This document shows positions 1 through 8,548 of a DNA stretch of 57,912 bases, piece after piece. A program made the translations under genes and the position numbers. Position 1 is the first letter of the stretch, and every line of letters starts with the position of its first letter. This DNA comes from Desulfamplus sp. (GTDB lineage Bacteria > Desulfobacterota > Desulfobacteria > Desulfobacterales > Desulfobacteraceae), in the NCBI GenBank assembly GCA_015231705.1, contig JADGBC010000003.1:1-57912 (forward strand). Reading direction: 5' to 3'. The notes below the pieces were generated by a model. It did not search any database. It had not been told where the DNA came from and saw nothing but the letters and a program-made list of their open reading frames with translations.

Positions 1-1
1 A

Positions 2-39
2 ATACATGATTCATTATACCTTTACCGTGAAAATACCCC
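2..39 (-). repeat. 38-bp inverted repeat arm, partner at 887-924
   Basis: Positions 2-39 are the exact reverse complement of 887-924. The shared sequence includes the family B tail (TTTTCACGGTAAAGGTATAA in the right-hand copy). This arm sits directly in front of the surviving part of a truncated porin gene. The other arm contains the ATG of the intact porin paralogue. Confidence 0.9.
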
Positions 40-346
40 TTATTTTACTTTCAGCACCATAAATCCAGGAGGAGATCTGCATGAGCCGGCAAGCGACTGG
101 AGCCTCATAGGCCAGAAAGATCTGCAAATCAATTCAATCAGAATTCTCAACAGCACAGGCATGGAGCAACATACCTACTCTTCGGGCTTGCGTTGGGACT
201 TTCATAATCAGGCGTCACTGAAATTTCAGTGGGACAACGTCCACATTCACCCTTTTGGTTATGGCCTCTGGTGGAGAGAAGATCCTCTCTTGGAAAGGAC
301 AAGTTCTGTTAACCTGTATTCATTAAGTATGGAGTTTGTATTTTGA
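2..346 (+). pseudogene. C-terminal fragment of a porin-like outer membrane protein
   Basis: From about position 38 the frame encodes about 102 residues that align closely with the last about 104 codons of the intact gene at 919-2295. Shared landmarks are TPYFTFSTI, a DWxxIGQ segment, SIRxLNST/AIRLINST and the closing PFGYGLW followed by a terminal VF typical of beta-barrel proteins. Upstream of position 38 the similarity stops and the 38-bp repeat takes over, although the frame stays open to the window edge. The gene therefore looks 5'-truncated by a repeat-associated rearrangement. A fusion with sequence beyond the window cannot be excluded. The TGA stop overlaps the TTG start of the next gene. 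Confidence 0.65.
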
Positions 347-813
347 AATCACAAAAAATAAATATACAAAACAAAATCATACGTCGTTGTTTTTTGTTTA
401 TCTTGATTATTCTGTTTGTGTCTGTACCAAAACAGCCGGTCTCAGCAGAAGAAGTGGTTGTAGTGGTTAATCATAAAAATCCTGTACAGAGCCTTACTCC
501 AAGGGAAGTATCAGATATGTTCCTTGCCAGACGGAGAACATTCCCTTCAGGTCAACCGGTTCTTGTTCTTGAGCATGAGAGAAATTCCAGAACCAGAGAG
601 ATTTTCTTTTACCTTCTGAACAAAATGACCTTAAGGCAGGTCAATGCCTACTGGGCAAGACTTCAGTTCAGCGGCGAGGTTCAGCCTCCACAATCTTTTC
701 CGGATTCCAGATCGGTACTTGAGATGGTGAGAAGAAATTCCCATGCCATTGGATACATAAATAAAGATAGTGTGGATGATTCTGTGAAAATAGTCCTTCA
801 ATTGAAAAATTAG
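343..813 (+). CDS. PstS-like periplasmic substrate-binding domain protein
   Basis: A 156-residue secreted protein. Residues 13-35 form a hydrophobic signal peptide ending near VSAEE. The mature part (NPVQSLTPREVSDMFLARRRTFPSGQPVLVLEHE, continuing to HAIGYINKDSV) follows the short single-domain phosphate-binding-like fold family often found beside outer membrane porins and sensor kinases. Translation probably starts at TTG 343, which overlaps the TGA of the porin fragment and follows GGAG at 331-334, suggesting coupling. By analogy it could bind a small anion or act as an accessory sensor for the kinase at 2524. The ligand cannot be read from sequence. Confidence 0.7.
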   Translation: MKSQKINIQNKIIRRCFLFILIILFVSVPKQPVSAEEVVVVVNHKNPVQSLTPREVSDMFLARRRTFPSGQPVLVLEHERNSRTREIFFYLLNKMTLRQVNAYWARLQFSGEVQPPQSFPDSRSVLEMVRRNSHAIGYINKDSVDDSVKIVLQLKN

Positions 814-840
814 ATAATCAACCCTTTAATTGACTAAAAC

Positions 841-924
841 TTCATGGCCTAACTTAACGGCCACCCCCGATCATGAAAATCATGAGGGGGTATTTTCACG
901 GTAAAGGTATAATGAATCATGTAT
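841..924 (+). repeat. family B palindromic repeat
   Basis: Contains TTCATGGCC, then GGCCACCCCCGATCATGAAA and, after a short loop, TATTTTCACGGTAAAGG. The same building blocks recur near 7676, 9724, 32740, 50591 and 50785. The last 38 bp are one arm of the inverted repeat with 2-39, and the ATG of the porin at 919 lies inside it. Confidence 0.75.
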
Positions 925-2295
925 ATTTTTTTACTCAGAACATCTTCATTCAAAAACAAATCTTCATTCAAAAATTTTAGCTACATTAACACCTTTATCT
1001 TGCTTTCATCAGTCTTGCTTGGATTAATCAACATAATCTTTCCATCTATCAACATTTCCCTTATTTCTTGTAATGCTTATGCCATGGAGGGCGATACTCT
1101 ATCCAATCTTCGCCTGAGCGGTTACGGAACCATAAGCTACACATTGGATGACCACGATGATATCGCACCAATGAGGGATATCAGACAGATGCCTCAAAAT
1201 CCTTTTAAAACAAATTCAACATGGAGATTGGATTCCCGCCTTGCCATTCAGGCAGATTACAGATTCAGCCCAGAGGTGGAGTTTGTCATTCAAGGGGCAC
1301 TCAGAGACCGTTACAAGCCTTCCACCAAAGATCTGCTTGAATCCTGTTACTTAGGGCTAAGCCCCGCACCCACGATCGATGTACGGGTTGGACGTATTGG
1401 CTATGATGCGTTTCTTATGTCTGACATAAGAAACGCGGGTTATACATACTTGTGGGTCAGGCCGCCTATTGAATTTTATGGCTGGATACCCATTTTTCAT
1501 ATCAATGGTATTGACGCAGCTTATAATTTTTATCAAGAAGATGCTCAATGGCGTATAAAGGTACAAAGAGGAGAATCAGGATTTCCTATACAGATGGGCA
1601 CAGACACCTATGATTTTAACGGGGAGGATTTGTGGTCAGTAACCCTTTTGCGTCAGGATGGTCCCTTCAGGTTAAAGGCGGGCTATTCTCAATTCACTTC
1701 AAAGAATGAGGTAAGGCTTTTCAAGTCTCTGCATCAGGGGCTTGAAGCTGTGGCTGAGGCAACCTCACAGGCTTTTCCCGATATCAGTGCTGAAGCCCTA
1801 AGTCTGCGTAATGATATTTACTTTGGGGGCAACAAGGTAACCTATATGACTGTAGGTGCTGCCTATGATGACGGAACATGGATCGCCCAGTCGGAAATAG
1901 GACGCTCCACTGCAACAGGAGATGTCCTGCCTAACGGGGATATGGCATATTTCAGCATGGGTTACAGGATCCAAGACTTTACTCCCTACTTTACCTTCAG
2001 CACAATCGAGCCTGGAAGTGATCTGCATAAGCCTGCAAGTGACTGGAACGCCATAGGCCAGGGGCCATTCCAGTCACAGGCTATTCGGTTGATTAACAGT
2101 ACACGAATGAAACAATATACCAATACTATCGGGGTGAGGTGGGACTTTAGCAACCAGTTAGCAGTTAAGGTTCAATTAGACAATACCCACATCTATCCAT
2201 TTGGTTATGGCCTGTGGATAAGGCGGGAGGGCGAGTCACCTGTATCACCTTCTGATATAAGACTTCTTTCATTCAGTCTGGATTTTGTATTTTAA
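919..2295 (+). CDS. Outer membrane porin-like beta-barrel protein
   Basis: 458 residues. A long N-terminal leader contains two copies of an 18-nt unit (943-960 and 961-978) read as SSFKNK/SSFKNF. A hydrophobic signal segment of about 25-50 residues follows, with likely cleavage after NAYA before MEGDTL. The mature sequence is rich in alternating aromatic and polar residues (LRLSGYGTISYTLDDHDD, RVGRIGYDAFLMSD, IKVQRGESGF) and ends in phenylalanine (LSFSLDFVF), as expected for a beta-barrel exported through the BAM pathway. No specific family is recognised with certainty. The partial paralogue at 2-346 shows the locus was once duplicated. The start at 919 is inside the family B repeat, and a start closer to the signal peptide is possible. 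Confidence 0.75.
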   Translation: MYIFLLRTSSFKNKSSFKNFSYINTFILLSSVLLGLINIIFPSINISLISCNAYAMEGDTLSNLRLSGYGTISYTLDDHDDIAPMRDIRQMPQNPFKTNSTWRLDSRLAIQADYRFSPEVEFVIQGALRDRYKPSTKDLLESCYLGLSPAPTIDVRVGRIGYDAFLMSDIRNAGYTYLWVRPPIEFYGWIPIFHINGIDAAYNFYQEDAQWRIKVQRGESGFPIQMGTDTYDFNGEDLWSVTLLRQDGPFRLKAGYSQFTSKNEVRLFKSLHQGLEAVAEATSQAFPDISAEALSLRNDIYFGGNKVTYMTVGAAYDDGTWIAQSEIGRSTATGDVLPNGDMAYFSMGYRIQDFTPYFTFSTIEPGSDLHKPASDWNAIGQGPFQSQAIRLINSTRMKQYTNTIGVRWDFSNQLAVKVQLDNTHIYPFGYGLWIRREGESPVSPSDIRLLSFSLDFVF

Positions 2296-2317
2296 AACTC
2301 AAAAAGTAACTTAGCAT

Positions 2318-2406
2318 CTGTCTGAATCAGGATGCTCAGGATTTACAGGATGATAAGGATTTGTATCCTGTAAATCCTTTCATCCTGAATATCCTGATTC
2401 AGACAG
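2318..2406. repeat. Large imperfect palindrome
   Basis: Sixteen-base perfect arms (2318-2333 CTGTCTGAATCAGGAT and 2391-2406 ATCCTGATTCAGACAG) enclose a second inverted pair (CAGGATTTACAGGATG against CATCCTGAAT and TCCTGTAAATCCT). The element lies between the porin and the hybrid kinase. The ATCCTG/CAGGAT composition resembles palindromic intergenic repeats scattered in many bacterial genomes. It could also act as a terminator for the porin gene, although there is no T-run. Confidence 0.8.
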
Positions 2407-2523
2407 TGTTGACAAGACTATTGACTGAATAGGTGTCAACTTTGAGTAGATTACATTAAGATTGGTAAATTAATGTGTAGTCAGTAAACTAATAACCCCC
2501 TTGCAACAGGTGTAAAGATTCTA

Positions 2524-5500
2524 ATGATCTATCCAGGCAAAAGTCTTCAAAACAGACTGGTTATCTATGTCTCACTTGGTTTGATGATATTTTCCATTAT
2601 TGCGGGGATATTTACCTATAGATATGCATATTTGCGTCAACTTGAGATAAGCAGGGAATATCAAAACCAGCTCATACTGACAATTCAATCCCAGGCTGAA
2701 GTTGCGGTATTTGCAATTAACGACCAGATCGGACGAGAAATTTTAAATGGTATCCTGACTACCCCTCTTTTCAAGGGTGTCAGGATAGAATCTGTCGATT
2801 TTTTTAACATTGAGGAGACATCTGAGTCTGGTGTTGATTTCAGTAAAGGAAATGTCTATCCACTTTTCTCGCCAGTTGATAAACAAGAGAGAATCGGCTC
2901 GCTCATAGTGGTACAGAACAAAAAATATATCCAAAAAGAGGCTGCCAGGGTCTCTTTTACACAGACTCTGCTTATGCTGTTGCAGCTTCTGATGGCTGCG
3001 GGACTTATAGTTTGGGTCTCCAGGCGTGTGTTGAGCCAGCCAATTTCCGATCTGGCAGACAGGGTGAGCTCTATTCGACCAGGCAGCAACTCCCATATTT
3101 ATATCAGTCAAACACATGCCAAGGACGAAATAGGCCTTCTGTCAAAGAGCATAAATGCCCTGATTGATGCCGCAGAATCTGCCCTGACAGAGAGTATGGA
3201 AGCACGAAAAAGTGCCGAAACAGCCACCCGTGCAAAAAGCGACTTTCTGGCTAATATGAGCCATGAAATAAGAACCCCGATGAACGCCATAATGGGGTTT
3301 TCAAGCCTTATTAGTAACACGGATCTATCTGTCAAGCAGAAAGACTATATAGAAAAAATTCAATCTGCATCAAAATCTCTTCTCGGAGTAATCAACGATA
3401 TACTTGATTTTTCCAAAATCGAGGCAGGCAAGCTTGAAATTGAAAATATTGAGTTCAGGCTGGATGACATAATTAACAATACTGCAAACATGATCTCTGT
3501 CAAAGCAGAAGAAAAAGGCATTGAACTTGTCAGCACTATAGATACCAATATTCCTCAATATCTTGTTGGAGACCCGCTGCGTCTTGGGCAGGTATTGATA
3601 AATCTTGTTAATAATGCTGTAAAGTTCACCTCTGCCGGGCATATCTTCATCAAGGTTGAACTGGTCAATGAAAATGGTGGGTCTATAGAAAATAGAAGCT
3701 CTGTCGAAAATAGAAGCTCTGTCGAAAATGGAGGCTCTGTCGAAAATGGAGGCTCTGTCGAAAATAGAGGCTCTGTCGAAAATAGAGGCTTTGTCAATAA
3801 TCATCCAGAAGACCAGTGCATAGTCAGATTTTCCGTTTCCGATACTGGAATAGGAATGACCCTCACACAGATCACCAACCTGTTTCAGGCATTCACACAG
3901 GCAGACAGCTCTATAACCAGAAAATTTGGAGGCACAGGTCTTGGTCTTACCATATCAAAACGGCTTGTACAGATCATGGGTGGAGATATATCAGTAGAAA
4001 GCAAGCCTGGCACAGGAAGCACTTTCTCTTTTACCGTTGTTTTAAAAACCAGTGATAAAATTGGAAAAAATAATCTTGTACTTTCCGAATCTCTTGAAGG
4101 TATAAAGATTCTTGTTGTTGATGATAACGATATGTCACGGGAGATCCTGACTGACCAGCTTATGTCATTAGGTTTTGAGGCTTTTGCTGTTGATTCAGGA
4201 GAGAAAGCCTTGAAAGAACTTGTGCAGGCACCCTTAACAAAGCCTTATGACCTTGTTCTTCTTGACTGGAAGATGCCTGGAATGGATGGAATCGAAACAT
4301 CAAATAGAATCAGACAGAATATGTGGATTGCAAAGACTCCCCGTATTATTATGGTGACAGCATTTGGTCGTGAGGAGGTTATGAGAAGTGCAAAAGAGGC
4401 CGGCATTAATGCTTTTCTTATCAAACCTGTTCTGCCATCACTTATGCTAAATGCAATAATGGGTCTGTTCTGCAAGGAGTCTGTCTCGACACCTGCCAAA
4501 AAAAGTATTTTTGACAAACCACTGGAAACCAAAATAAAAAATATCAAAAATGCCAGAATTCTTCTGGTTGAGGACAATTTGATAAATCAGCAGGTGGCAA
4601 CAGAGATATTACAGGAGGCTGACCTGATTGTTGATATTGCAGAAAATGGAGTTGATGCTTTGGATAAGCTTGAAAAGAGTGTTTATGATCTTGTCCTCAT
4701 GGATATTCAGATGCCTGTCATGGGAGGTTATGAGGCTACACGTATTATAAGAAAGGATGACCGGTTCCGGCAGTTGCCGATTATCGCCATGACCGCACAT
4801 GCCATGAGCGGTGCCAAAGAGTCATGCCTTGAGGCCGGCATGGATGGTTACGTTGCCAAGCCGGTAGATCAAGCTGAACTTTTTTCTACTCTTGTTGAAT
4901 GGATAAAACCACGCAAAGATGATAGCGTTGGTGACCTGCTTCAAAATTCTGAGTTACCAGATAAAAAGAGTGAGTTTTCTTACAATGACAATAAATTATC
5001 TGATAATGATCTGAATTTGCAAGGCAAAATGCCTGATGTTCAGAATGATCTAAACTTCGATCTGATCGAGAATCTGCCAGGGATTGATGTAAAATTTGCA
5101 ATCAAGAGGCTAAATGGAAATAAAAAATTATATCGCCAACTTCTTCTCGATTTTGCCAAAAACTATGCTTTGGTTATAGATGAAATAAGAGATCTTCTCA
5201 ATAAGGAAGATTTCAATAGTGCCGAACGTATTGCACACACAATAAAGGGAGTCGGAGGAAATCTGGCGGCTGATGGAATATATAATGCGGCACGAGATCT
5301 GGAGTATGCGATAGTCGAAAAAAATGGCAATTATGATAAAGTATTGTCAGGGATGAACAATGAAATGCAACCCTTGCTGGCAGGAATCAACAAGATTTTA
5401 GAACAGGATCAAAACAGGGAAGAGAAAGCAGAATCACCTGTTGATGTGCAAAAGGTTGCCCCTGTCATGATTGAACTTGCTGGATTTCTTAAAGGCAATG

Positions 5501-5667
5501 ACGCAAGTGCACTTGCGTCGTCAGAATCTCTTAAAAAAATGATGGAATACTCGGCATTCAAAGAGAAAATGATGGAGCTTGAAAACCATGTTGAAAATTT
5601 TGAATTTACATCTGCCCTCTCTGTTCTTGATAATATTGCCGACGAACTCAATATCTCTTTGAAATAA
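2524..5667 (+). CDS. Hybrid sensor histidine kinase (HAMP-HisKA-HATPase-REC-REC-HPt)
   Basis: 1047 residues. Two membrane segments (about 13-33 and 148-168) bracket a periplasmic sensor region. A HAMP-like segment follows, then HisKA with phospho-accepting His247 (SHEIRTPMNA). The ATPase has an N box (LINLVNNAVKF) and G boxes (DTGIGM, GGTGLGLTI). Receiver domains have Asp581 (LLDWKMP) and Asp727 (LMDIQMP), and a C-terminal HPt domain has His905 (AHTIKGVGGN). This is a complete phosphorelay in one polypeptide, with no DNA-binding output. Between the N box and the DTGIGM box lie seven 18-nt tandem units (3670-3795; residues 383-424, ENRSSV/ENGGSV type), an in-frame minisatellite in what should be a loop. 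The TAA stop is the first triplet of a family A repeat. The porin and periplasmic protein upstream may supply its signal. Confidence 0.93.
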   Translation: MIYPGKSLQNRLVIYVSLGLMIFSIIAGIFTYRYAYLRQLEISREYQNQLILTIQSQAEVAVFAINDQIGREILNGILTTPLFKGVRIESVDFFNIEETSESGVDFSKGNVYPLFSPVDKQERIGSLIVVQNKKYIQKEAARVSFTQTLLMLLQLLMAAGLIVWVSRRVLSQPISDLADRVSSIRPGSNSHIYISQTHAKDEIGLLSKSINALIDAAESALTESMEARKSAETATRAKSDFLANMSHEIRTPMNAIMGFSSLISNTDLSVKQKDYIEKIQSASKSLLGVINDILDFSKIEAGKLEIENIEFRLDDIINNTANMISVKAEEKGIELVSTIDTNIPQYLVGDPLRLGQVLINLVNNAVKFTSAGHIFIKVELVNENGGSIENRSSVENRSSVENGGSVENGGSVENRGSVENRGFVNNHPEDQCIVRFSVSDTGIGMTLTQITNLFQAFTQADSSITRKFGGTGLGLTISKRLVQIMGGDISVESKPGTGSTFSFTVVLKTSDKIGKNNLVLSESLEGIKILVVDDNDMSREILTDQLMSLGFEAFAVDSGEKALKELVQAPLTKPYDLVLLDWKMPGMDGIETSNRIRQNMWIAKTPRIIMVTAFGREEVMRSAKEAGINAFLIKPVLPSLMLNAIMGLFCKESVSTPAKKSIFDKPLETKIKNIKNARILLVEDNLINQQVATEILQEADLIVDIAENGVDALDKLEKSVYDLVLMDIQMPVMGGYEATRIIRKDDRFRQLPIIAMTAHAMSGAKESCLEAGMDGYVAKPVDQAELFSTLVEWIKPRKDDSVGDLLQNSELPDKKSEFSYNDNKLSDNDLNLQGKMPDVQNDLNFDLIENLPGIDVKFAIKRLNGNKKLYRQLLLDFAKNYALVIDEIRDLLNKEDFNSAERIAHTIKGVGGNLAADGIYNAARDLEYAIVEKNGNYDKVLSGMNNEMQPLLAGINKILEQDQNREEKAESPVDVQKVAPVMIELAGFLKGNDASALASSESLKKMMEYSAFKEKMMELENHVENFEFTSALSVLDNIADELNISLK
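3670..3795 (+). repeat. In-frame 18-nt tandem repeat, 7 units
   Basis: Seven consecutive 18-nt units starting at 3670, 3688, 3706, 3724, 3742, 3760 and 3778. The typical unit is GAAAATAGAAGCTCTGTC, read as ENRSSV. Variants change only one to a few bases. Units keep the frame, so array length could vary without breaking the kinase. Confidence 0.95.
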
Positions 5668-5756
5668 CCGGCACGGCCGGAGCGAGGTATTGCTCTTGGC
5701 CACAACGAAGAATTAAAGTCCATGATTACTGCGATTTCAGGAGACTTTCACATAAA
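5664..5756 (+). repeat. family A repeat, copy 1
   Basis: Begins ATAACCGGCACGGCCGGAGC and ends GACTTTCACATAAA. Its first half has a GAGC/GCTC hairpin flanked by GGCC. Its second half has arms AAAGTC and GACTTT around a variable loop. The TAA at the left edge is the stop codon of the hybrid kinase. Confidence 0.9.
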
Positions 5757-5771
5757 GAACTTGTTGTTTTT

Positions 5772-7298
5772 ATGCAAATAAAAAAATGGAAGATCTTTTT
5801 AATAATTGTTGTTCTTGTGCTATCTGCCTCACTGACAGCTATCACTCTTTATATCATGAATGCGAGGATCTCTGCCTATCCTTATGATACGGAATTGGAT
5901 TACAGTTATGATTTTAAAGGAACAGATGCACAAATTCTAAATTTGTACCTGAAAAACCAGAAATTCACGCTTCCGATTCTAAATGAATGCCCATCCACAC
6001 ATAAAAACTCTGGCAGCAAAACCCATAACTGCTCACATCAAACCCGACCTTTGAGCTACTCCGCTTTTCTCAAGATAAAAATCAACTCTACATTCATGGG
6101 AAAATTTTTTCAGCCTGAAGTTAAATTAAGTGCAAATAAACTTTCCATATCTGAATACTTTGAAACAGGCTCACAGGGGATAAGGTACATAAACATAAGT
6201 GCACTGGTCGGCTCAGAAAAAGATGGTGTTGAAATCATATTAAAAGGCAGAAGAGTCAGGTTCAAAGATCAGCAGATCCAGTTGATTCTTTTTAAAAATA
6301 AGGATATCGCAAAATCAAAAATACTCATTATTGCACCCCATCCTGATGATGCCGAGATCGCGGCTTTCGGTATATACAGCAGCAATAGAAACTCATACAT
6401 TGTTACAGTAACGGCAGGAGATGCCGGAACCTACCAATATGATGAGATATACAGCAACAGGAAAAATCATTTTCTAAAGAAAGGTAAAATAAGGACATGG
6501 AACAGCATTGCAGTACCTCTGCTGTCTGGAATACCACCTGAACAGATTTTAAATCTCGGGTTCTTTGATGGAACCCTAAAGACAATGTTTGAAGTAAATC
6601 CATCCAATGTCAAAGCGTTATATACGGGTATCACAAACATTGATATCTTCAGAAAGCAGAATATCTCACCTCTTGTCAATCTTCTGGAGGGAGGCACGAA
6701 CTGGAACGGATTGGTAAAAAACCTTGAACTCATTCTTAAAGAGATAGAACCTGATATCATTGTTGCACCCTACCCCGCTCTGGATAAACACCCTGACCAT
6801 AAATTTTCCTCCATTGCTCTTTTTGAAGCCATAAAAAAAGCTGGGATACGAAGTGGAAGCCTATATCTTTATACCAACCATTTTGTGTTGAATGAATATT
6901 ATCCTTACGGGAACGCAGGAGGAGTAATCTCTCCTCCGCCGTTTTTTTCCCAAGATACAATCTCTCCTCCTTCGTTTTTTTTCCAAGACAATTTTTTTCC
7001 CCAAGATAAAATATATTTTAAATCTCTTTACTCTCACCATTTATCTGATGACAGACAAAAGGACAAAATCTTATCTCTTGAGGCTATGAATGACTTAAGG
7101 CCCGATACAACGTGGCGTTTTTCAGAAGATGCCATAAAAATGGCTGTTGCAAGTATTCGGCGGGATATTATGGGGCAGAATATCAGCTACTACAGAAGGG
7201 CAGTCCGCAATAATGAGCTTTTTTTTGTAGTTGATATCAACGATGTTTATGATAGATATATTCTAAAGTGCATCACAGGCCAAGACTATATGCCTTAA
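5772..7298 (+). CDS. Membrane-anchored PIG-L/LmbE-type deacetylase
   Basis: 508 residues. A single N-terminal membrane anchor (about 7-30) precedes about 150 residues of unassigned extracytoplasmic sequence. The PIG-L zinc hydrolase fold follows with APHPDDAE (His190, Asp192, Asp193) and a second metal site HPDH (His340, His343). The family removes acetyl groups from N-acetylglucosaminyl or related substrates. Periplasmic exposure is inferred from the anchor. At 6924-7007 two 33-nt units and a partial third insert ISPPPFFSQD-type sequence late in the domain. It lies just after the family A repeat that follows the kinase. No ribosome-binding site stands out before ATG 5772. Confidence 0.85.
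   Translation: MQIKKWKIFLIIVVLVLSASLTAITLYIMNARISAYPYDTELDYSYDFKGTDAQILNLYLKNQKFTLPILNECPSTHKNSGSKTHNCSHQTRPLSYSAFLKIKINSTFMGKFFQPEVKLSANKLSISEYFETGSQGIRYINISALVGSEKDGVEIILKGRRVRFKDQQIQLILFKNKDIAKSKILIIAPHPDDAEIAAFGIYSSNRNSYIVTVTAGDAGTYQYDEIYSNRKNHFLKKGKIRTWNSIAVPLLSGIPPEQILNLGFFDGTLKTMFEVNPSNVKALYTGITNIDIFRKQNISPLVNLLEGGTNWNGLVKNLELILKEIEPDIIVAPYPALDKHPDHKFSSIALFEAIKKAGIRSGSLYLYTNHFVLNEYYPYGNAGGVISPPPFFSQDTISPPSFFFQDNFFPQDKIYFKSLYSHHLSDDRQKDKILSLEAMNDLRPDTTWRFSEDAIKMAVASIRRDIMGQNISYYRRAVRNNELFFVVDINDVYDRYILKCITGQDYMP
6924..7007 (+). repeat. In-frame 33-nt tandem repeat, 2.5 units
   Basis: Units at 6924-6956 and 6957-6989 (ATCTCTCCTCC..., read ISPPxFFxQD) are followed by an 18-nt partial unit to 7007. 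Pyrimidine-rich and in frame inside the PIG-L gene. Confidence 0.85.
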
Positions 7299-7446
7299 AA
7301 ACCGACTGTGTTCACCGGATATTATGGTGCAACAGGTATCCCAACACACGATAATGCACGGCTTCAGGCAGCTTCCAAATCATGAAATCAAGAACATCTT
7401 GTCATGATAAGTCTGAATGCATTACATGGTAGGAAAGGAGAGATAA

Positions 7447-7515
7447 ATGGTTAAAATATTTAGCTCAATATTGAATAGCAACAAAACATCAAAATATAAA
7501 AAAGAAGAAGTCTGA
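7447..7515 (+). CDS. Short open frame with strong ribosome-binding site, 22 codons
   Basis: ATG 7447 follows AAAGGAG (7434-7440) and encodes a 22-residue lysine-rich peptide starting MVKIFSSILN and ending KKEEV before TGA. It precedes the TerY-like gene in a region made of repeats. It could be a leader peptide or the 5' remnant of a gene interrupted by repeat insertion. No homology is recognised. Confidence 0.3.
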   Translation: MVKIFSSILNSNKTSKYKKEEV

Positions 7516-7557
7516 TGGTTCGGACAAGCTATTGAAAGAAGACAATAAAAATCATGA

Positions 7558-7651
7558 ATAACCGGCACGGCCGGAGCGGGGTATTGCTCTTGGCCACAAC
7601 GAACAATGAAAGTCCCATGATTACTGCTAATTCAAGAGACTTTCACATAAA
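7558..7651 (+). repeat. family A repeat, copy 2
   Basis: Very similar to copy 1. In one frame it reads NRHGRSGVLLLATTNNESP...DFHIN, the same peptide found inside the NUDIX protein at 43294-44103. It lies in the 548-bp gene-poor stretch between the PIG-L and TerY-like genes, which otherwise holds only a short leader-like ORF, a family B copy and a small tandem repeat. Confidence 0.9.
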
Positions 7652-7675
7652 CCATTTGTGGGTACTGGGCACGTA

Positions 7676-7790
7676 CTTTACCATGAAAATGCAATCTGAT
7701 TTTCATAATCGGAGGCGAGCGGAATCCGGTCATGAAAGTTTATATACCAAACCCGAATGTTTATATACCAAACCTGCAGGTTTGAGTTTT
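7676..7790 (+). repeat. family B repeat plus 21-nt direct repeat
   Basis: 7676-7745 carries TTACCATGAAAATGCAATCT and GATTTTCATAATCGG, the family B core in reverse order. It is followed by two near-identical copies of GTTTATATACCAAACC (about 7738-7775). Confidence 0.7.
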
Positions 7791-7846
7791 ACGGCCTAAA
7801 GGCAATATTATAAAATTCTACCATATAAAAACGAGGATTAATTATT

Positions 7847-8485
7847 ATGAGAAGACTTCCTGTTTATCTTGTTCTTGACACCTCAGGTTCAATGGCTGGC
7901 CAACCGATTGAAGCTGTAAAAAAGGGAGTTCAGCTTCTGGCATCAACACTTCGCCAGGATCCTTATGCACTGGAGACAGCCTGTATAAGCGTTATAACAT
8001 TTAACACAGAGGCACAGCAGATAACTCCGCTGACAGATATTATCACTTTTCAGCCACCTGACATCAAAGCACAAGGTATCACATCCCTTGGTGCTGCCCT
8101 GAAGCTGCTGGCAGAAAAAATAGGTCAGGAGGTTGTAAAAACAACACCTGAAAAGAGAGGAGACTGGAAGCCTCTTATATTTATAATGACAGATGGGGCT
8201 CCTACGGATGACTGGCAGTCAGGTCTCAAAGAGCTTAAAAAAATAAAAACAGGTATTATTGTCTGCTGTGCTGCTGGAAATGATGCAAGGATTGATGTGT
8301 TAAAGCAGATCTCGGAAGTAGTTGTCGAACTTAAAACCGCAGATACAGAGGCGATCAAGAAATTTTTTCAGTGGATATCTGCAAGTGTCAGCACAACGAG
8401 CAAAAAAGTGGATTTGAGCAAAAAAGATGTAAGTGCATTGGATGAACTGCCGCCGCCACCTCCTGAAGTCAATATAGTCACATAA
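7847..8485 (+). CDS. TerY-like von Willebrand factor A domain protein
   Basis: 212 residues, cytoplasmic (no signal peptide). The vWA fold starts at residue 5 with a complete MIDAS motif DTSGS (Asp11, Ser13, Ser15), a conserved GxTSLGAAL (Thr contact) and MTDGAPTDDW (second Asp). The length and the order of motifs match the TerY/YegL group linked to tellurite-resistance-type clusters, usually found next to a PP2C phosphatase and a kinase. Neither partner is present here; only the 22-codon leader-like frame lies upstream. The C-terminal tail is proline-rich (ELPPPPPEVN). GAGG lies 12 nt before the ATG. Confidence 0.85.
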   Translation: MRRLPVYLVLDTSGSMAGQPIEAVKKGVQLLASTLRQDPYALETACISVITFNTEAQQITPLTDIITFQPPDIKAQGITSLGAALKLLAEKIGQEVVKTTPEKRGDWKPLIFIMTDGAPTDDWQSGLKELKKIKTGIIVCCAAGNDARIDVLKQISEVVVELKTADTEAIKKFFQWISASVSTTSKKVDLSKKDVSALDELPPPPPEVNIVT

Positions 8486-8548
8486 TAGAAGATTAACACC
8501 AGAGCAGATATAACAAAAAAATAACAATCATTGCCATATGGAAGAGTC

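Noticed and set aside
3670-3795. CRISPR-like array
   Set aside because: Units are contiguous with no spacers and in frame with the kinase.
3370-3804. Minus-strand ORF of repeated SIFDRA units
   Set aside because: Antisense shadow of the 18-nt tandem repeat in the kinase; the period is a multiple of three, so all frames stay open.
7554-7799. 81-codon plus-strand frame (NNRHGRSGVLLLATTNNES...)
   Set aside because: It is entirely family A and B repeat plus a 21-nt direct repeat; no independent gene signal, start or ribosome-binding site.
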